From Olsenella sp. (GTDB lineage: Bacteria; Actinomycetota; Coriobacteriia; Coriobacteriales; Atopobiaceae): a stretch of 64,000 nucleotides of DNA. Numbering within the stretch: the stretch's first letter is position 1; the number at the start of each line of letters is the position of its first letter. The translations under genes were made by a program, and so were the position numbers. The stretch is from NCBI GenBank assembly GCA_022648325.1, contig JALCMG010000001.1, positions 186,001-250,000 on the forward strand. Direction: 5' to 3'. The notes under the pieces were generated by a model that was given only the letters and a program-made list of their open reading frames with translations, had not been told where the DNA came from and did not search any database. Shown here piece by piece: positions 44,504-53,439 of the stretch.

Positions 44504-45229
44504 ATGCGCATCCCAAAGTACCAGCTCATCGAAGACGAGCTTCGTCACGAGATCCAAAACGGCAAGTTTGGCACGGGAGACCGTTTCTACAGCGAGGCAG
44601 AGCTAGTCGCTCGTTACAACGTGAGCTCCATCACTGTTATCCACGCCATACGCGACCTTGTCTCCATGGGTTACCTTGTGCGCTATCAGGGCCGTGGGAC
44701 CTTTGTCTCGCGCTCGCGCAAGCACAAGCTCGTGGAGTTCACCGATATCGAGATTTTTGCAAACCATTGGGACGACGAGAGGGTCGAGGTGCTTTCCATG
44801 GAGGAGAGCTTCAACCCTGTGATGCGCGCAAGGCTTGGCCTTTCCGAGGAAGAGAGCTACTACACGTTCGAACGAGTGCGGCGAATCAACGACGAGGCCT
44901 TTCTCGTTATAGAGTCCCACATTCCCTCGCGCTTTGTCATCCCCAGCCGCGGCAAGGACTACTACACCTCTATCTACAGGCGCTTTCGCGAGGACTTTGG
45001 GTTGCACCTCGACGACGAGCATTTTATCGAGCAGGACAGCATTGTCTTTCCAGCTCCCGACCACGCCACCAAACTTCTTGGGCTCCAAGGGAATGTCCCC
45101 TGCGTGCGTCAGGAGAAGCTCACAACGCTCTCGGACGGCCAGGTGGCAGAGCACGCCTTGAGCTACAAGCGTTGGGATTACTTCAAGATAGAGTTTGAGA
45201 CCCGAGATGGCGTGTTTACCCAAAGCTAG
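44504..45229 (+). CDS. GntR-family transcriptional regulator (HutC/UTRA subfamily)
   Basis: A 241-residue regulator. The winged HTH is at residues 5-70 (IEDELRHEIQNGKFGTGDRF; SEAELVARYNVSSITVIHAI), followed by a UTRA ligand-binding domain (YTFERVRRINDEAFLVIES). UTRA regulators sense sugar phosphates or similar ligands. In pneumococci a GntR/UTRA protein (BgaR) controls the bgaC GH35/PTS operon; the nearby GH35/PTS genes make that role likely here (inference). Its stop overlaps the convergent gene by 4 bp. Start at 44504 has CTGGAG upstream. Confidence 0.88.
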   Translation: MRIPKYQLIEDELRHEIQNGKFGTGDRFYSEAELVARYNVSSITVIHAIRDLVSMGYLVRYQGRGTFVSRSRKHKLVEFTDIEIFANHWDDERVEVLSMEESFNPVMRARLGLSEEESYYTFERVRRINDEAFLVIESHIPSRFVIPSRGKDYYTSIYRRFREDFGLHLDDEHFIEQDSIVFPAPDHATKLLGLQGNVPCVRQEKLTTLSDGQVAEHALSYKRWDYFKIEFETRDGVFTQS

Positions 45230-45825
45230 TAGGCAAGCTCCTTTTCGGCGCCCTCCGCAAGGCGACGGTACTCTCGGGCCTTCTCACGATCTCCCGCATT
45301 GGCGTATTGCTTGGAGAGCAAGAAGCACAGCTTTGCCTTTTGCTCGGGAACTGCCTTCTCAAGCAAGGACTCCATCTGCGCAATGTAGCCATGCTCACCC
45401 GAAAAGACGATCGCGTAGGTTAGGCGGCAGTCTGCCACAAGCTCACGGTTGCCACAAGCTGCTATCTCATCGAGCATCTCCTTGCTCTTGGCGCCTTTCC
45501 CCTGTCGAACGTAATAATTAAACGCCCTTGTCACAACCATGAGCCGATGGCGCTTTGAAAGCCTCAAGCCCAGCAGCGTGTCAAGCGTGAACAAGGCTGC
45601 CTTGTCGTCCCTTTTGGCCTCGTACACGGTAAAGCGCTGAAGATACTGCTGGTAGGTTGGCTGAAGAATGCGCGAGACGGGCTTGTTGAGCAGCTCTATG
45701 CATTCGTCGTAGCGATTTGTGGCATACAGCGCCTGAAGCTTGGCATCGATAACGCGCTTGGCGATTTCACGAGCCAGTATGTAGAGCACAACCACTACGA
45801 TGGTTACAGCGCCTAAAGGATGCAT
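45226..45825 (-). CDS. Membrane-anchored helical-repeat (TPR-like) protein
   Basis: A 199-residue protein with an N-terminal membrane anchor (VTIVVVVLYILAREI) and a helical body with TPR-like pattern (ALYATNRYDECIELL; KEMLDEIAACGNRELVAD; SLLEKAVPEQKAKLCFLLS). No enzyme motif. Start at 45825 has AGGAGG. It lies downstream of the PTS operon on the same strand, but two strong hairpins intervene. Function unknown. Confidence 0.65.
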   Translation of the reverse strand: MHPLGAVTIVVVVLYILAREIAKRVIDAKLQALYATNRYDECIELLNKPVSRILQPTYQQYLQRFTVYEAKRDDKAALFTLDTLLGLRLSKRHRLMVVTRAFNYYVRQGKGAKSKEMLDEIAACGNRELVADCRLTYAIVFSGEHGYIAQMESLLEKAVPEQKAKLCFLLSKQYANAGDREKAREYRRLAEGAEKELAY

Positions 45826-45872
45826 GTGTTTGCCTCCTGGATGAGTGTCGTGCTTCCAAAAGCAGACGGCGC

Positions 45873-45951
45873 GGCCCCGACAGGCGTTAGGGACCTGTCG
45901 GGGCCAAAGCCCGGGGACGCAGATTTGCGTGAGGGAGACACGTCCCCGGGC
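45873..45951 (-). terminator. Double hairpin after the PTS operon
   Basis: GGCCCCGACAGG / CCTGTCGGGGCC (45873-45905) and GCCCGGGGACG / CGTCCCCGGGC (45909-45951) are two perfect stems of 12 and 11 bp, just past the IID stop codon. They separate the PTS operon from the TPR-like gene. Confidence 0.75.
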
Positions 45952-45977
45952 ATCCCCTAGGAAGGGGATAGCTCTAC

Positions 45978-46823
45978 CTAACCCTTGGCGATAATCCCAA
46001 GAGCGCCGAGCGCGATGGAGAGGAACAGGACGATAAAGATTGCCTTGGTCGAGGTCATGCCCTTCTTGCCAAGCAGCCAGTACACAAAGCCAACGAGGCA
46101 GGCGGGAACGAGCCTAGGCATGATCATGTTAAAGATGTTCTGGAAGTTGACGGTTACGCCACCGATGTCAGGCACCCAGGCAAACGTGATGTTCACGTTG
46201 GTTGCCACAAGCGCACCAACCATGAAGACGCCCATGACGGCAGCGGCGTCGGTGATGGCGTTGAGCTTGTCGCTCATCGTGGTGACGAGCTTCATGCCCT
46301 GCTCATAGGCGATGTGGGTCTGCTTGCAGCGGAACCAGTCAACCACGATGTTGGCAATAACCCAGATCAGGATGCCAAGGGGGTTGCCCTGAATGGCCAT
46401 GTTGGCCGCAAGCGCACCAAAGATGGTGGGAAGAAGCGAGCCAAAGATGGAGTCGCCAATGGAGGCGAAGGGACCCATGAGGCCCGTCTTGAGGCTTGCC
46501 ACAGCCTCGGAGCTCTCGACACCATCTTGCTCCTCGATAGCGAGGTCGATACCAGTGATGATGGTGTTCAGGAAGTTGGAGGTGTTGAAGAACGGACCGC
46601 AGTGGAGCTTGGCCATCTGCTTGAGCTCGGGAGTGCCGTCCCCATAGATCTTGCGCAGCTGGGGCAGGATAATCCAGAGGTAGCCGGTGTGCTGCATGCG
46701 CTCGTAGTTCCAGCCCACCTGGAAGGCAGCGAGGTTTCTCCTGTTGATCTGGGCAAAGTCCTCAGGCTGAAGCTTGTAGCCGGTGGTGCCGTTGGGCAGC
46801 TTCTTAGAGCTCGTCATCGTCAT
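45978..46823 (-). CDS. PTS mannose/fructose/sorbose-family IID component
   Basis: A 281-residue membrane subunit of a mannose-class phosphotransferase permease. It has the IID start RNLAAFQVGWNYERMQHTGY, FNTSNFLNTIITGID, GLMGPFASIGDSIFG and C-terminal membrane segments. It forms the translocation unit with IIC. ATGs at 46829, 46823 and 46817 are possible; 46823 is chosen since AGG lies six bases upstream. All overlap the end of the IIC gene, so translation is coupled. Confidence 0.92.
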   Translation of the reverse strand: MTMTSSKKLPNGTTGYKLQPEDFAQINRRNLAAFQVGWNYERMQHTGYLWIILPQLRKIYGDGTPELKQMAKLHCGPFFNTSNFLNTIITGIDLAIEEQDGVESSEAVASLKTGLMGPFASIGDSIFGSLLPTIFGALAANMAIQGNPLGILIWVIANIVVDWFRCKQTHIAYEQGMKLVTTMSDKLNAITDAAAVMGVFMVGALVATNVNITFAWVPDIGGVTVNFQNIFNMIMPRLVPACLVGFVYWLLGKKGMTSTKAIFIVLFLSIALGALGIIAKG

Positions 46824-47691
46824 CACCATCCTGAGCGGTAGCGGCAACGGCCGGGCGTGCCTGATTGTTGTTGTAGTAAAGAATCGAAACGGCAAGGCCG
46901 ATGACGGCAATCGTCAGCATGGAAAGCGAGTTGTACATGCCGCTGGGCACGCCCTCGAGACCGGCTGCGATGCCAAGGGCGGCAACGTCGCCACCGAGCG
47001 TACCAATGTTGGCAAACGCGGTTCCAAACAGGGCGGTGATGGCAAAGCCGAGGAGCAGGAAGGCGGTATGCTTCTTGACCGGCAGGTAACGCAGAAGAAT
47101 AGCAAAGCCCACTGCAGGAAGAGCGCCGCCAGCAACGGTGAGGCCCCTACCAATCCAAGCAAGGTCGCCATTGAGGGCCGAGGTGATGGAGGCCACGAGC
47201 TCGCCGCCAAAGGCAAGGGCGAGAAAAACGGGCAGCGCGCGCGAGAGCGACCAAGAAAGGCCACCGAGCAGATAGTGACGGTTGTAGGCGCTCCAGTCCA
47301 TCTTCTCAACGTCGGCGTCGCAACGGTGACCCCAGAAGGTGTTGGCAAAGCGGCCAAGGATGTCGGTGTAGACCATCAGCGCGGCCACGGGTACGGCGAT
47401 AAGGCCAATGGCCTGCTCGGGATCCATGCCCTGCGACACGGCAAACGCCGTGGCAAGGACGGTGCCGGAGTTTGCGTCAATACGAGAGGCGCCGCCAAAG
47501 GTTCCAACTCCCAAAACGGTGAGCTGCATCATGCCACCAATATGGAGGCCGGTCTTTAGGTCGCCCATGACCAGACCGGCAATGAGGCCGGCGAAGACCG
47601 CCTGGCCCGCAGAGGTGTACGGGCCGAGCTCGTCAAGAATTTGGTATGCAGCATAAAGCGTGAGCAGCAAGATCTGCCACCATTGAATCAT
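46804..47691 (-). CDS. PTS mannose/fructose/sorbose-family IIC component
   Basis: A 295-residue integral membrane subunit. It has the family blocks LDELGPYTSAGQAVFAGLIA, MGDLKTGLHIGGMMQL and GTFGGASRIDANSGT, and ends in an acidic tail (DGDDDDEL) that overlaps the IID start. Start at 47691 (MIQWWQILLLTLYAAYQ) has GGAGG. The substrate is probably a galactoside released or hydrolysed by the GH35 enzyme upstream, by analogy with pneumococcal bgaC loci. Confidence 0.92.
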   Translation of the reverse strand: MIQWWQILLLTLYAAYQILDELGPYTSAGQAVFAGLIAGLVMGDLKTGLHIGGMMQLTVLGVGTFGGASRIDANSGTVLATAFAVSQGMDPEQAIGLIAVPVAALMVYTDILGRFANTFWGHRCDADVEKMDWSAYNRHYLLGGLSWSLSRALPVFLALAFGGELVASITSALNGDLAWIGRGLTVAGGALPAVGFAILLRYLPVKKHTAFLLLGFAITALFGTAFANIGTLGGDVAALGIAAGLEGVPSGMYNSLSMLTIAVIGLAVSILYYNNNQARPAVAATAQDGDDDDEL

Positions 47692-47792
47692 GGTTACATC
47701 CTCCGTTCTTTTACAAAGCGTGTTTCTACGTTGTTCCACATTCCATCAAGCAACCTCGGTCTCCCGCTCGAGGTGTAGCTTAGAGCTAGGCG

Positions 47793-48260
47793 TTAGACCT
47801 CAAAGTCCTCCGCCGGGTTGGAAGGCGCCATCTGCATGAAGAGGTGCACGGTGCCGAGCGACTCGATCTCTTGGAACGCGGCGATGTCGCCCGCATCCAT
47901 GCCGATGTTGCGCCCAATGCGCTTGACCTCGTCGGTTGCGGTCATGTTGCCAACGTTGATCTCGGTGAGCTCGACGCCGGCGCGAATGAGGCGAAGCAGG
48001 GTCTCCGGCTTCTTGGCCACGATGAAGAGACGCTGCGCATCGTACTTGCCAGCCTTGATGTTTTCTGCCGCCTTCTCGACAGACAGCACCGAGAGCTTGC
48101 AGCTTGCGGGGGTTGCCATGCGAAGCACCTGCTTTTGCGTGGCGTCCTGGCTTACTTCGTCATCGACAACCATGAAGCGGGTAACCTGCTTGGTGTTGGC
48201 CCAGAGGTTTGCCACCTGCCCGTGGATGAGACGAAAGTCAATACGAACTCCAACAATCAT
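47793..48260 (-). CDS. PTS mannose/fructose/sorbose-family IIB component
   Basis: A 155-residue cytosolic phosphotransfer subunit. The phosphorylated His is predicted at 13 in RIDFRLIHGQV. Other family blocks are MVVDDEVSQDATQKQVL and MATPASCKLSV. Its ATG overlaps the stop of the GH35 gene (ATGA at 48257-48260), so the two are coupled. No IIA gene follows anywhere in the operon; IIB must be phosphorylated by a IIA from another locus. Confidence 0.92.
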   Translation of the reverse strand: MIVGVRIDFRLIHGQVANLWANTKQVTRFMVVDDEVSQDATQKQVLRMATPASCKLSVLSVEKAAENIKAGKYDAQRLFIVAKKPETLLRLIRAGVELTEINVGNMTATDEVKRIGRNIGMDAGDIAAFQEIESLGTVHLFMQMAPSNPAEDFEV

Positions 48261-50065
48261 GCTCCCTCATCTTCCTTTCTCTCTAAAGGACATATCACTT
48301 TCGGACGTATCGCTGGGTCGGAACGCAGGGAGATACGGTCCTCGAGGTGCCCCTCGGTTTCGAACACAACAATGCTGTTCTCGCCCGCACGCAGGAGTCC
48401 CTCGGGAACGTAGAGGGACATGATTGGCCCCTCATCCCAAAAGCGCCCGACACTAGTGCCGTTCACAAAGACGACCCCCTTGCCAAAGCCCGTGAGGTCC
48501 ACATAGGTGGGGGCGGGTGTCGTCATGGAGAAGTCATAGCGCGAGAAGGTCGGGGCGTCGTCATGGACCCCCGCCTCCCAGTCAATGGCGGAGATGTCAT
48601 CGAACGACAGGCAATACTGGTCCCAACCAGTTACAAAGTGGAGGTCAACGCATACGCCAGTGCGGATGCCCTTGCGCTGGGTGTCAGCGAGAAGCTTGTG
48701 ACCGTAGTTCACGCGACCCATGTTCTCCACCAGGACGTCGAGACGCGCCACAGATGCGGGGAGTTCGGCGCGAATGTCCTGCCCAATCTCCTCCTGGTAC
48801 TGCGTCCCCACCAGATGCTCGTCGACGAACACCTGCGCGCGGTCGCGCGCGTCGATGACGCGCAGACGCTCGGGCTCACTGGCATCACGCTCGATTGAGG
48901 TACGGTAGAGGGTGTATCCATACGATTGGCCGAGGTCCTCCATCGTCTTGGGGAACTGCGAGCTCTGCGGCGTCGCAAGGGCATTGAGCGTCTCGAAGAG
49001 CCCCACGCGCGCGGCAAGCGGAATGTTGGAGAGGCTTATCGCCGCCTGGGTTATGGGCACGCCCTGCTCGATATCCGGAAAGAGGCGGTGCACCATGTCG
49101 CGGAGGGCGAAGTACTTCTCAGTTGGGTTGCCGGCCTCGTCGAGAGGGGCGTCGTAGTCGTACGAGCTCACCTGGTGCAGATCGTGGGTGTGCCGTGCCG
49201 AGCAGCCATTCATGAAGCCAAAGTTGGTGCCGCCGCGAAACATATAGAGACAGACGCTGCCCTTCTGGAGGGCCTCCCCCACGCTCTCGGCGAGCTCGCG
49301 CGGGTCGCGGCGCACCGGCTCCTCGCCCCAGTGCGCAAACCAGCCGTCCCAGAACTCCATGCACATGAGGGGCCACGTCTTGCCGTGCTCCTGGTGGAAT
49401 GCGTGAAGCTGCGCAAAGTTCTCGCCAGCCTTCGAACCAAAGTTGCCCGTTGCCAGGATATCGTCGTCGATAAGCGAGCCTGCGCGCAGGCAGGCGCGCC
49501 ACGGTCCGTCCGAGGTACACAGGGGCACGTCCACCCCGCGCTCGACCATGAGGTCGCGGAGCGCGCGCAAGTAGTCCTTGTCCTCGCAGTAGGAACCGTA
49601 CTCGTTCTCCACCTGCATCATGATGATGTTGCCGCCGTGGGTCACCTGGCGCTCGACAAGGATGGGCATGAGCTTGTCGTAGTACGAGGCCACGCGCTCG
49701 AGGAAGCGTGGGTCTGCCGAGCGCGGGCGCATCTTCCGGTCGCGCAGCAACCATGACGGCATGCCGCCAAACTCCCACTCGGCGCAGATAAAGGGAGAAG
49801 GACGCACGATTGCCCAGAGGCCCAGCTCGGCAGCCGTGTCGAGGAACCGCGCCACGTCGAGGCCACCCGTGAAGTCAAACGTTTGCGGGATGGGCTCGTG
49901 AGCATTCCAGGGGACGTAGGTCTCGACCGTGTTGAAGCCCAAGGCCTTGAGGTTATGGAGGGTGCGATGCCAGTCATCGGGATGAATCCGGAAGTAATGG
50001 ATGGCGCCGCCCATAATCTTGAAGGGTGCCCCGTCGAGAAGGAACTCCTCCCTCACTTCGAACAT
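48257..50065 (-). CDS. bgaC: GH35 beta-galactosidase (BgaC-like)
   Basis: A 602-residue glycoside hydrolase of family 35, retaining. The acid/base is Glu155 in QVENEYGSY and the nucleophile Glu237 in MCMEFWDGWF. The N-terminal block FKIMGGAIHYFRIHPDDW is typical. There is no signal peptide, so it acts in the cytosol, probably on phosphorylated or intact disaccharides imported by the PTS. The pneumococcal homologue prefers Gal-beta-1,3-GlcNAc, which suggests mucin or milk-glycan sugars. Start at 50065 (MFEVREEFLLDG) fits the family start and has GAGGGAG; ATG 50086 is possible. First gene of the operon. Confidence 0.92.
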   Translation of the reverse strand: MFEVREEFLLDGAPFKIMGGAIHYFRIHPDDWHRTLHNLKALGFNTVETYVPWNAHEPIPQTFDFTGGLDVARFLDTAAELGLWAIVRPSPFICAEWEFGGMPSWLLRDRKMRPRSADPRFLERVASYYDKLMPILVERQVTHGGNIIMMQVENEYGSYCEDKDYLRALRDLMVERGVDVPLCTSDGPWRACLRAGSLIDDDILATGNFGSKAGENFAQLHAFHQEHGKTWPLMCMEFWDGWFAHWGEEPVRRDPRELAESVGEALQKGSVCLYMFRGGTNFGFMNGCSARHTHDLHQVSSYDYDAPLDEAGNPTEKYFALRDMVHRLFPDIEQGVPITQAAISLSNIPLAARVGLFETLNALATPQSSQFPKTMEDLGQSYGYTLYRTSIERDASEPERLRVIDARDRAQVFVDEHLVGTQYQEEIGQDIRAELPASVARLDVLVENMGRVNYGHKLLADTQRKGIRTGVCVDLHFVTGWDQYCLSFDDISAIDWEAGVHDDAPTFSRYDFSMTTPAPTYVDLTGFGKGVVFVNGTSVGRFWDEGPIMSLYVPEGLLRAGENSIVVFETEGHLEDRISLRSDPAIRPKVICPLERKEDEGA

Positions 50066-50202
50066 GTGCTCCCTCTGACTCACCATCCACCATCCCTTTG
50101 GCCTTTATCATGCCTACCTGCGGCTTTTTCGCACGCAAGCCGTTCTGGGGACCATTGGCCTGCCCGTGGCGCCCCACGTCACGCATGACTTCAGCTACTC
50201 TG

Positions 50203-50246
50203 ACCGCAACTCTTAATCGCTTAAACCGCAACTCTTAATCGCTTAA
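50203..50246. repeat. Two perfect 22-bp direct repeats in the GH35 promoter region
   Basis: ACCGCAACTCTTAATCGCTTAA occurs twice with no gap (50203-50224, 50225-50246), about 140 bp upstream of the GH35 start and next to an A/T-rich stretch (TATATTGAGTATATATTTAT). The position suggests regulator binding. The rest of 50066-50446 holds no supported gene. Confidence 0.75.
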
Positions 50247-50378
50247 TATATTGAGTATATATTTATTGGATGGAATATGGAAGGAGCATGCAGGATGTTT
50301 GTACCTATGGGTGAACGGTCTATATTCTCCCATGAACGGTATCTGAAGGGTACAGACAGCGTTTCTCGCACACGTGCA

Positions 50379-50405
50379 CCCCTCTCGGGTACGTGCCGAG
50401 AGGGG
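50379..50405 (-). terminator. Hairpin terminator after the alcohol dehydrogenase gene
   Basis: CCCCTCTCGG and CCGAGAGGGG form a perfect 10-bp stem with a 7-nt loop, 41 bp past the adh stop. Confidence 0.7.
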
Positions 50406-50446
50406 CGTTGTGACGCAAGGTTGTGATGCGTACCGCGCGAAGGGCG

Positions 50447-51607
50447 CTAGAGCGCCGCGCGGTAAATCTCAACGATGTCGTCGGCCGTGAGGGGCACGAA
50501 GCTGCCCTTGCTGCCAGCAGCGGCCTTCTCGGCCATCACGCGGAAGTTCTTCTCGTCATCGATGCCAACGGCACGCAGGTTGGCCGGCATGCCCATGGTC
50601 ACAAAGAAGAACTCGCGCGTCTTTGCGATGGCGTCGCGCGCGAGGGACATGTCGTCGGTGCCCTGGAGGCCCCACACGTTGCGGCCGTACGTTGCGAACA
50701 TGGGCGCGGTCTTGACGGATAGCACGTGCTCCATCCACGCGGGCGTGAGGATGGCCAGGCCCTCACCGTGGGTGATGTCGTAGAACGCCGAGAGCTCGTG
50801 TTCCATGGGGTGCACGCACCAGGCGTTGGCGGCACCGGCCTCGACCAGGCCGTTGATCGCATGGGAGGCTGCCCACATGAGGTTGGCGCGGGCCTCGTAG
50901 TTGTCCGGCTCCTCGAGCGCAATGGGCCCGTAGTGGATCATCGTACGGAGAAGCCCCTCGGCCATGCGCTGCTGGACATAGGCACCCGGCTCCATGGTGA
51001 AGTAGTTCTCGAAGGTATGGCTCATCATGTCTGCCGTACCCGCAGCCGTCTGGCGACACGAGACGGTGAAGGTGTACGTGGGGTCGAGCACGGACATCGT
51101 GGGCTTCATGCATTCCGCGCCAGTGCCCCACTTCTCGTTCTTGTCCATGTCCGAGATCACGGCGAACGGATCCATCTCGGAGCCGGTCGCGGAGAGCGTG
51201 AGCACCGAGAAGATGGGGAGCGCGGCGGTGATCTTCTCGGGATGAATCACCAGGTTCCAAGAATCGCCGTCATAGCGGGCACCGGCTGCGACCACCTTGG
51301 CGCAGTCGATTGTGGAGCCGCCGCCAATGGCGAGAACCATGTCGACGCCCGTGGCCTTACACGTCTCGACGCCGCGGCGAACGGTCTGGATGCGGGGGTT
51401 GGGCTCTACGCCCGAGAGCTCCTCTACCTTGACACCGACCTGGCCAAGGATGCGAAGCGCCTCGTCGTAGATGCCGTTGCGCTTGATGGAGCCGCTACCA
51501 TAGCAGAGCAGGGCCTTCTTGCCATACTGGGCAAGCTCGGCAAGGTGCGAGATCTGGCCCTTGCCAAAGTGGATGGTGGTGGGAACGTGGAACGTGAAGT
51601 TGTACAT
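50447..51607 (-). CDS. Iron-containing alcohol dehydrogenase (YqhD/BdhA-like)
   Basis: A 386-residue group III alcohol dehydrogenase that reduces aldehydes with NAD(P)H. The start MYNFTFHVPTTIHFGKGQI, the dinucleotide block GGGSTIDCAKVVA and the metal-binding residues in GTADMMSHTFENYF and HPMEHELSAFYDITHGEGL are typical. Closest in pattern to YqhD/butanol dehydrogenases, which have broad substrates. Start at 51607 has AAGGGAAG. Monocistronic. Physiological substrate not evident. Confidence 0.92.
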   Translation of the reverse strand: MYNFTFHVPTTIHFGKGQISHLAELAQYGKKALLCYGSGSIKRNGIYDEALRILGQVGVKVEELSGVEPNPRIQTVRRGVETCKATGVDMVLAIGGGSTIDCAKVVAAGARYDGDSWNLVIHPEKITAALPIFSVLTLSATGSEMDPFAVISDMDKNEKWGTGAECMKPTMSVLDPTYTFTVSCRQTAAGTADMMSHTFENYFTMEPGAYVQQRMAEGLLRTMIHYGPIALEEPDNYEARANLMWAASHAINGLVEAGAANAWCVHPMEHELSAFYDITHGEGLAILTPAWMEHVLSVKTAPMFATYGRNVWGLQGTDDMSLARDAIAKTREFFFVTMGMPANLRAVGIDDEKNFRVMAEKAAAGSKGSFVPLTADDIVEIYRAAL

Positions 51608-51725
51608 GCTGCTTCCCTTCTCGTACAGACAGGCACTAACCCCATTGATACCCAGGGCGACCACTTGATAGCGCGAACGGAACAGCGGCTGCAGCCTTTG
51701 CTTCTCGCACGACTCGCCCCGTCCC

Positions 51726-51780
51726 CTTGTCCCCGGTGCGCTTGACCCCGGTGAGCTTGTCCCTGGTGAGCTTGTCCCTG
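51726..51780. repeat. 15-bp tandem repeat (3.7 units)
   Basis: Units CTTGTCCCCGGTGCG, CTTGACCCCGGTGAG, CTTGTCCCTGGTGAG and a partial CTTGTCCCTG follow each other. They lie upstream of adh and beside the inverted repeats that flank the next gene. Unit-number variation is possible. Confidence 0.75.
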
Positions 51781-51790
51781 CCAAAGGGCC

Positions 51791-51869
51791 AATTATTGCG
51801 CGAAATAGTTTGATATTCGGATTTCAACTGGGATAACATCACCTTGGCAAGAAATAACGCGCAATAATT
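51791..51869. repeat. Inverted AATTATTGCGCG repeats, left side
   Basis: AATTATTGCGCG at 51791-51802 faces CGCGCAATAATT at 51858-51869. The longer form AATAACGCGCAATAATT (51853-51869) is the exact reverse complement of the 17-mer at 53179-53195 on the far side of the next gene. They may be operators of that gene or ends of a mobile cassette. Confidence 0.65.
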
Positions 51870-51898
51870 TCCGCCCCCAAGAGAGGTTGGAGGGGTCC

Positions 51899-53116
51899 AT
51901 GAACCTCACACTCGATCGCCTTAGCGCACTCGCGGCCATCAGGTCCATCCGTTGTGGCATGGCACCCAGTGTGCAAAGAGGCCTCGCGTCGCTGAGAAGA
52001 ACCGGCATCGCCACCCCGGAGCTCCCAGAGGGCAGGCAGCGGTGGAGCGCAAGCTGCATCGACCTATCCAAGCTGGGGATAACCCGCGACACGTGGAGCA
52101 AGCACCCTCTTGAAGTTGCCGTGCCAAGCGAGCGTGACCGCATCCGCTCGAAGGCCTTCTCGTCAATCATCCACTCTGCCTCGCTCCCCAAAGACGCATA
52201 CATAGACGCAGGGAACGGCTTTCGCATTGCCTCCCCCGAGCTTGTCTTTGTCGAGATGGGCGCCGTGATGCAGCCGGAAGTCCAGGCGCTTCTCGGCTAC
52301 GAGCTAACGGGAAGTTTCTCGAGAAGCCCCATTGACCCTCGCAGCGGCACCATTGCCTATGGCATCCCTCCCGCAACAAGCGTCGAGAAGATCGAGCAGT
52401 TTCTCTCACGATGCGAGGGCAATGCGGGTGTCGCCCAATCCAGGCAAATCATTAGGTACGTTGCCAACAACGCTTGGTCGCCCGCGGAAGCTGTTGTCGC
52501 AGCCCTCATGGCACTGCCACTGGAGTACCTGGGATACGGCATGGGGAGGCTCGTGCTCAACGATCGTCAGACCGCTGCAGACGAGCTGACGCGCTCCGGA
52601 GCCCGCGAATCCCGTGTGCCGGATATCCTCATCCCTGGAACATGCGTGGGAATCAATTACGACAGCCTCTATCACCTTGACCTGGACAGCATTGTCGAGG
52701 CCGCACAAGCATGCGCTCTGGCTCCCAAGGACGCAGCGGCGGCGGTGACTCTCGAGAATGCGCGCAGGTCGGTGCGCGAGAAGGTCCTTGATGACCTGTG
52801 TCGCAACAGGGAGCTGGCTGCCCAAGGGCTTGTGGTTCTGCCGGCCACGAGCGAGGACATTTACCGGAAGGGCGGACTCGACGCGCTGATGCTCGAGGTC
52901 TTTCGAACAATCGAGCTCCTGTCTGGCAAGGATATGGCAGAAAACCGGCGCGCGCTTGCATCGCGTACCGTATGCAAGCGCAGGCAAACGCTCATCTGGT
53001 CGCTGCTTGCCTGGGAAAGGGGGCGCGGCTATGCTCGCGAACTGCTTGAGCGTGAGCAGAAAGAGCTCCAAAGGCTCAAAGATCCCCGGGTTATCGAAGT
53101 GAGCCTGACCATTTAG
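51899..53116 (+). CDS. Hypothetical protein of Coriobacteriia type (AbiEi/nuclease-like features, unproven)
   Basis: A 405-residue protein without membrane segments. The stretch FRIASPELVFVEMGAVM, then LLGYELTGSFSRSP, SPAEAVVAALMALPLEYLGY and VPDILIPGTCVGINYDSLYH, is the layout I associate with a large Coriobacteriia family of uncertain function. Some members are likened to AbiEi-type proteins or PD-(D/E)XK nucleases because of the PD...YD block. That comparison is from memory. A basic coiled segment ends the protein (RTVCKRRQTLIWSLLAWERG). Start at 51899 has GGAGGGG; no partner gene of the toxin-antitoxin type is adjacent. Confidence 0.65.
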   Translation: MNLTLDRLSALAAIRSIRCGMAPSVQRGLASLRRTGIATPELPEGRQRWSASCIDLSKLGITRDTWSKHPLEVAVPSERDRIRSKAFSSIIHSASLPKDAYIDAGNGFRIASPELVFVEMGAVMQPEVQALLGYELTGSFSRSPIDPRSGTIAYGIPPATSVEKIEQFLSRCEGNAGVAQSRQIIRYVANNAWSPAEAVVAALMALPLEYLGYGMGRLVLNDRQTAADELTRSGARESRVPDILIPGTCVGINYDSLYHLDLDSIVEAAQACALAPKDAAAAVTLENARRSVREKVLDDLCRNRELAAQGLVVLPATSEDIYRKGGLDALMLEVFRTIELLSGKDMAENRRALASRTVCKRRQTLIWSLLAWERGRGYARELLEREQKELQRLKDPRVIEVSLTI

Positions 53117-53439
53117 ACAACTGGTTGCCGAGAAACCCCGGTCACCTGATGGCCAGGGGCGCTGCTTTTATTCGCTGCAATTATTGCGCGTTATTCCAAG
53201 GGTTATTATTGCTCATCTGGGCAGATGTGTTTCTCGTCTGGATTTGCGTTCAATAATCGGGAGAGGAGAAACTCCCTAGCATACCCATTTGCGGCACAGC
53301 CATGGCTTATCCCCCCACCACGACCCCACTGTGCGCGTTACGCTCGCGGGGTCATTCGGGCAAGCGGGCATGAACGGCACGCACGTTGCGTAGACTGTTC
53401 TCATGTGCACAGGTAACGACCCAGCGAGCGGGAGGCAGC
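53117..53439. other. Intergenic region with right-hand inverted repeat
   Basis: Carries the 17-mer AATTATTGCGCGTTATT at 53179-53195 and a shorter relative (GTTATTATTGCTCAT) at 53202-53216. No gene with support. It should hold the promoter of the SIS-domain gene. Confidence 0.5.
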
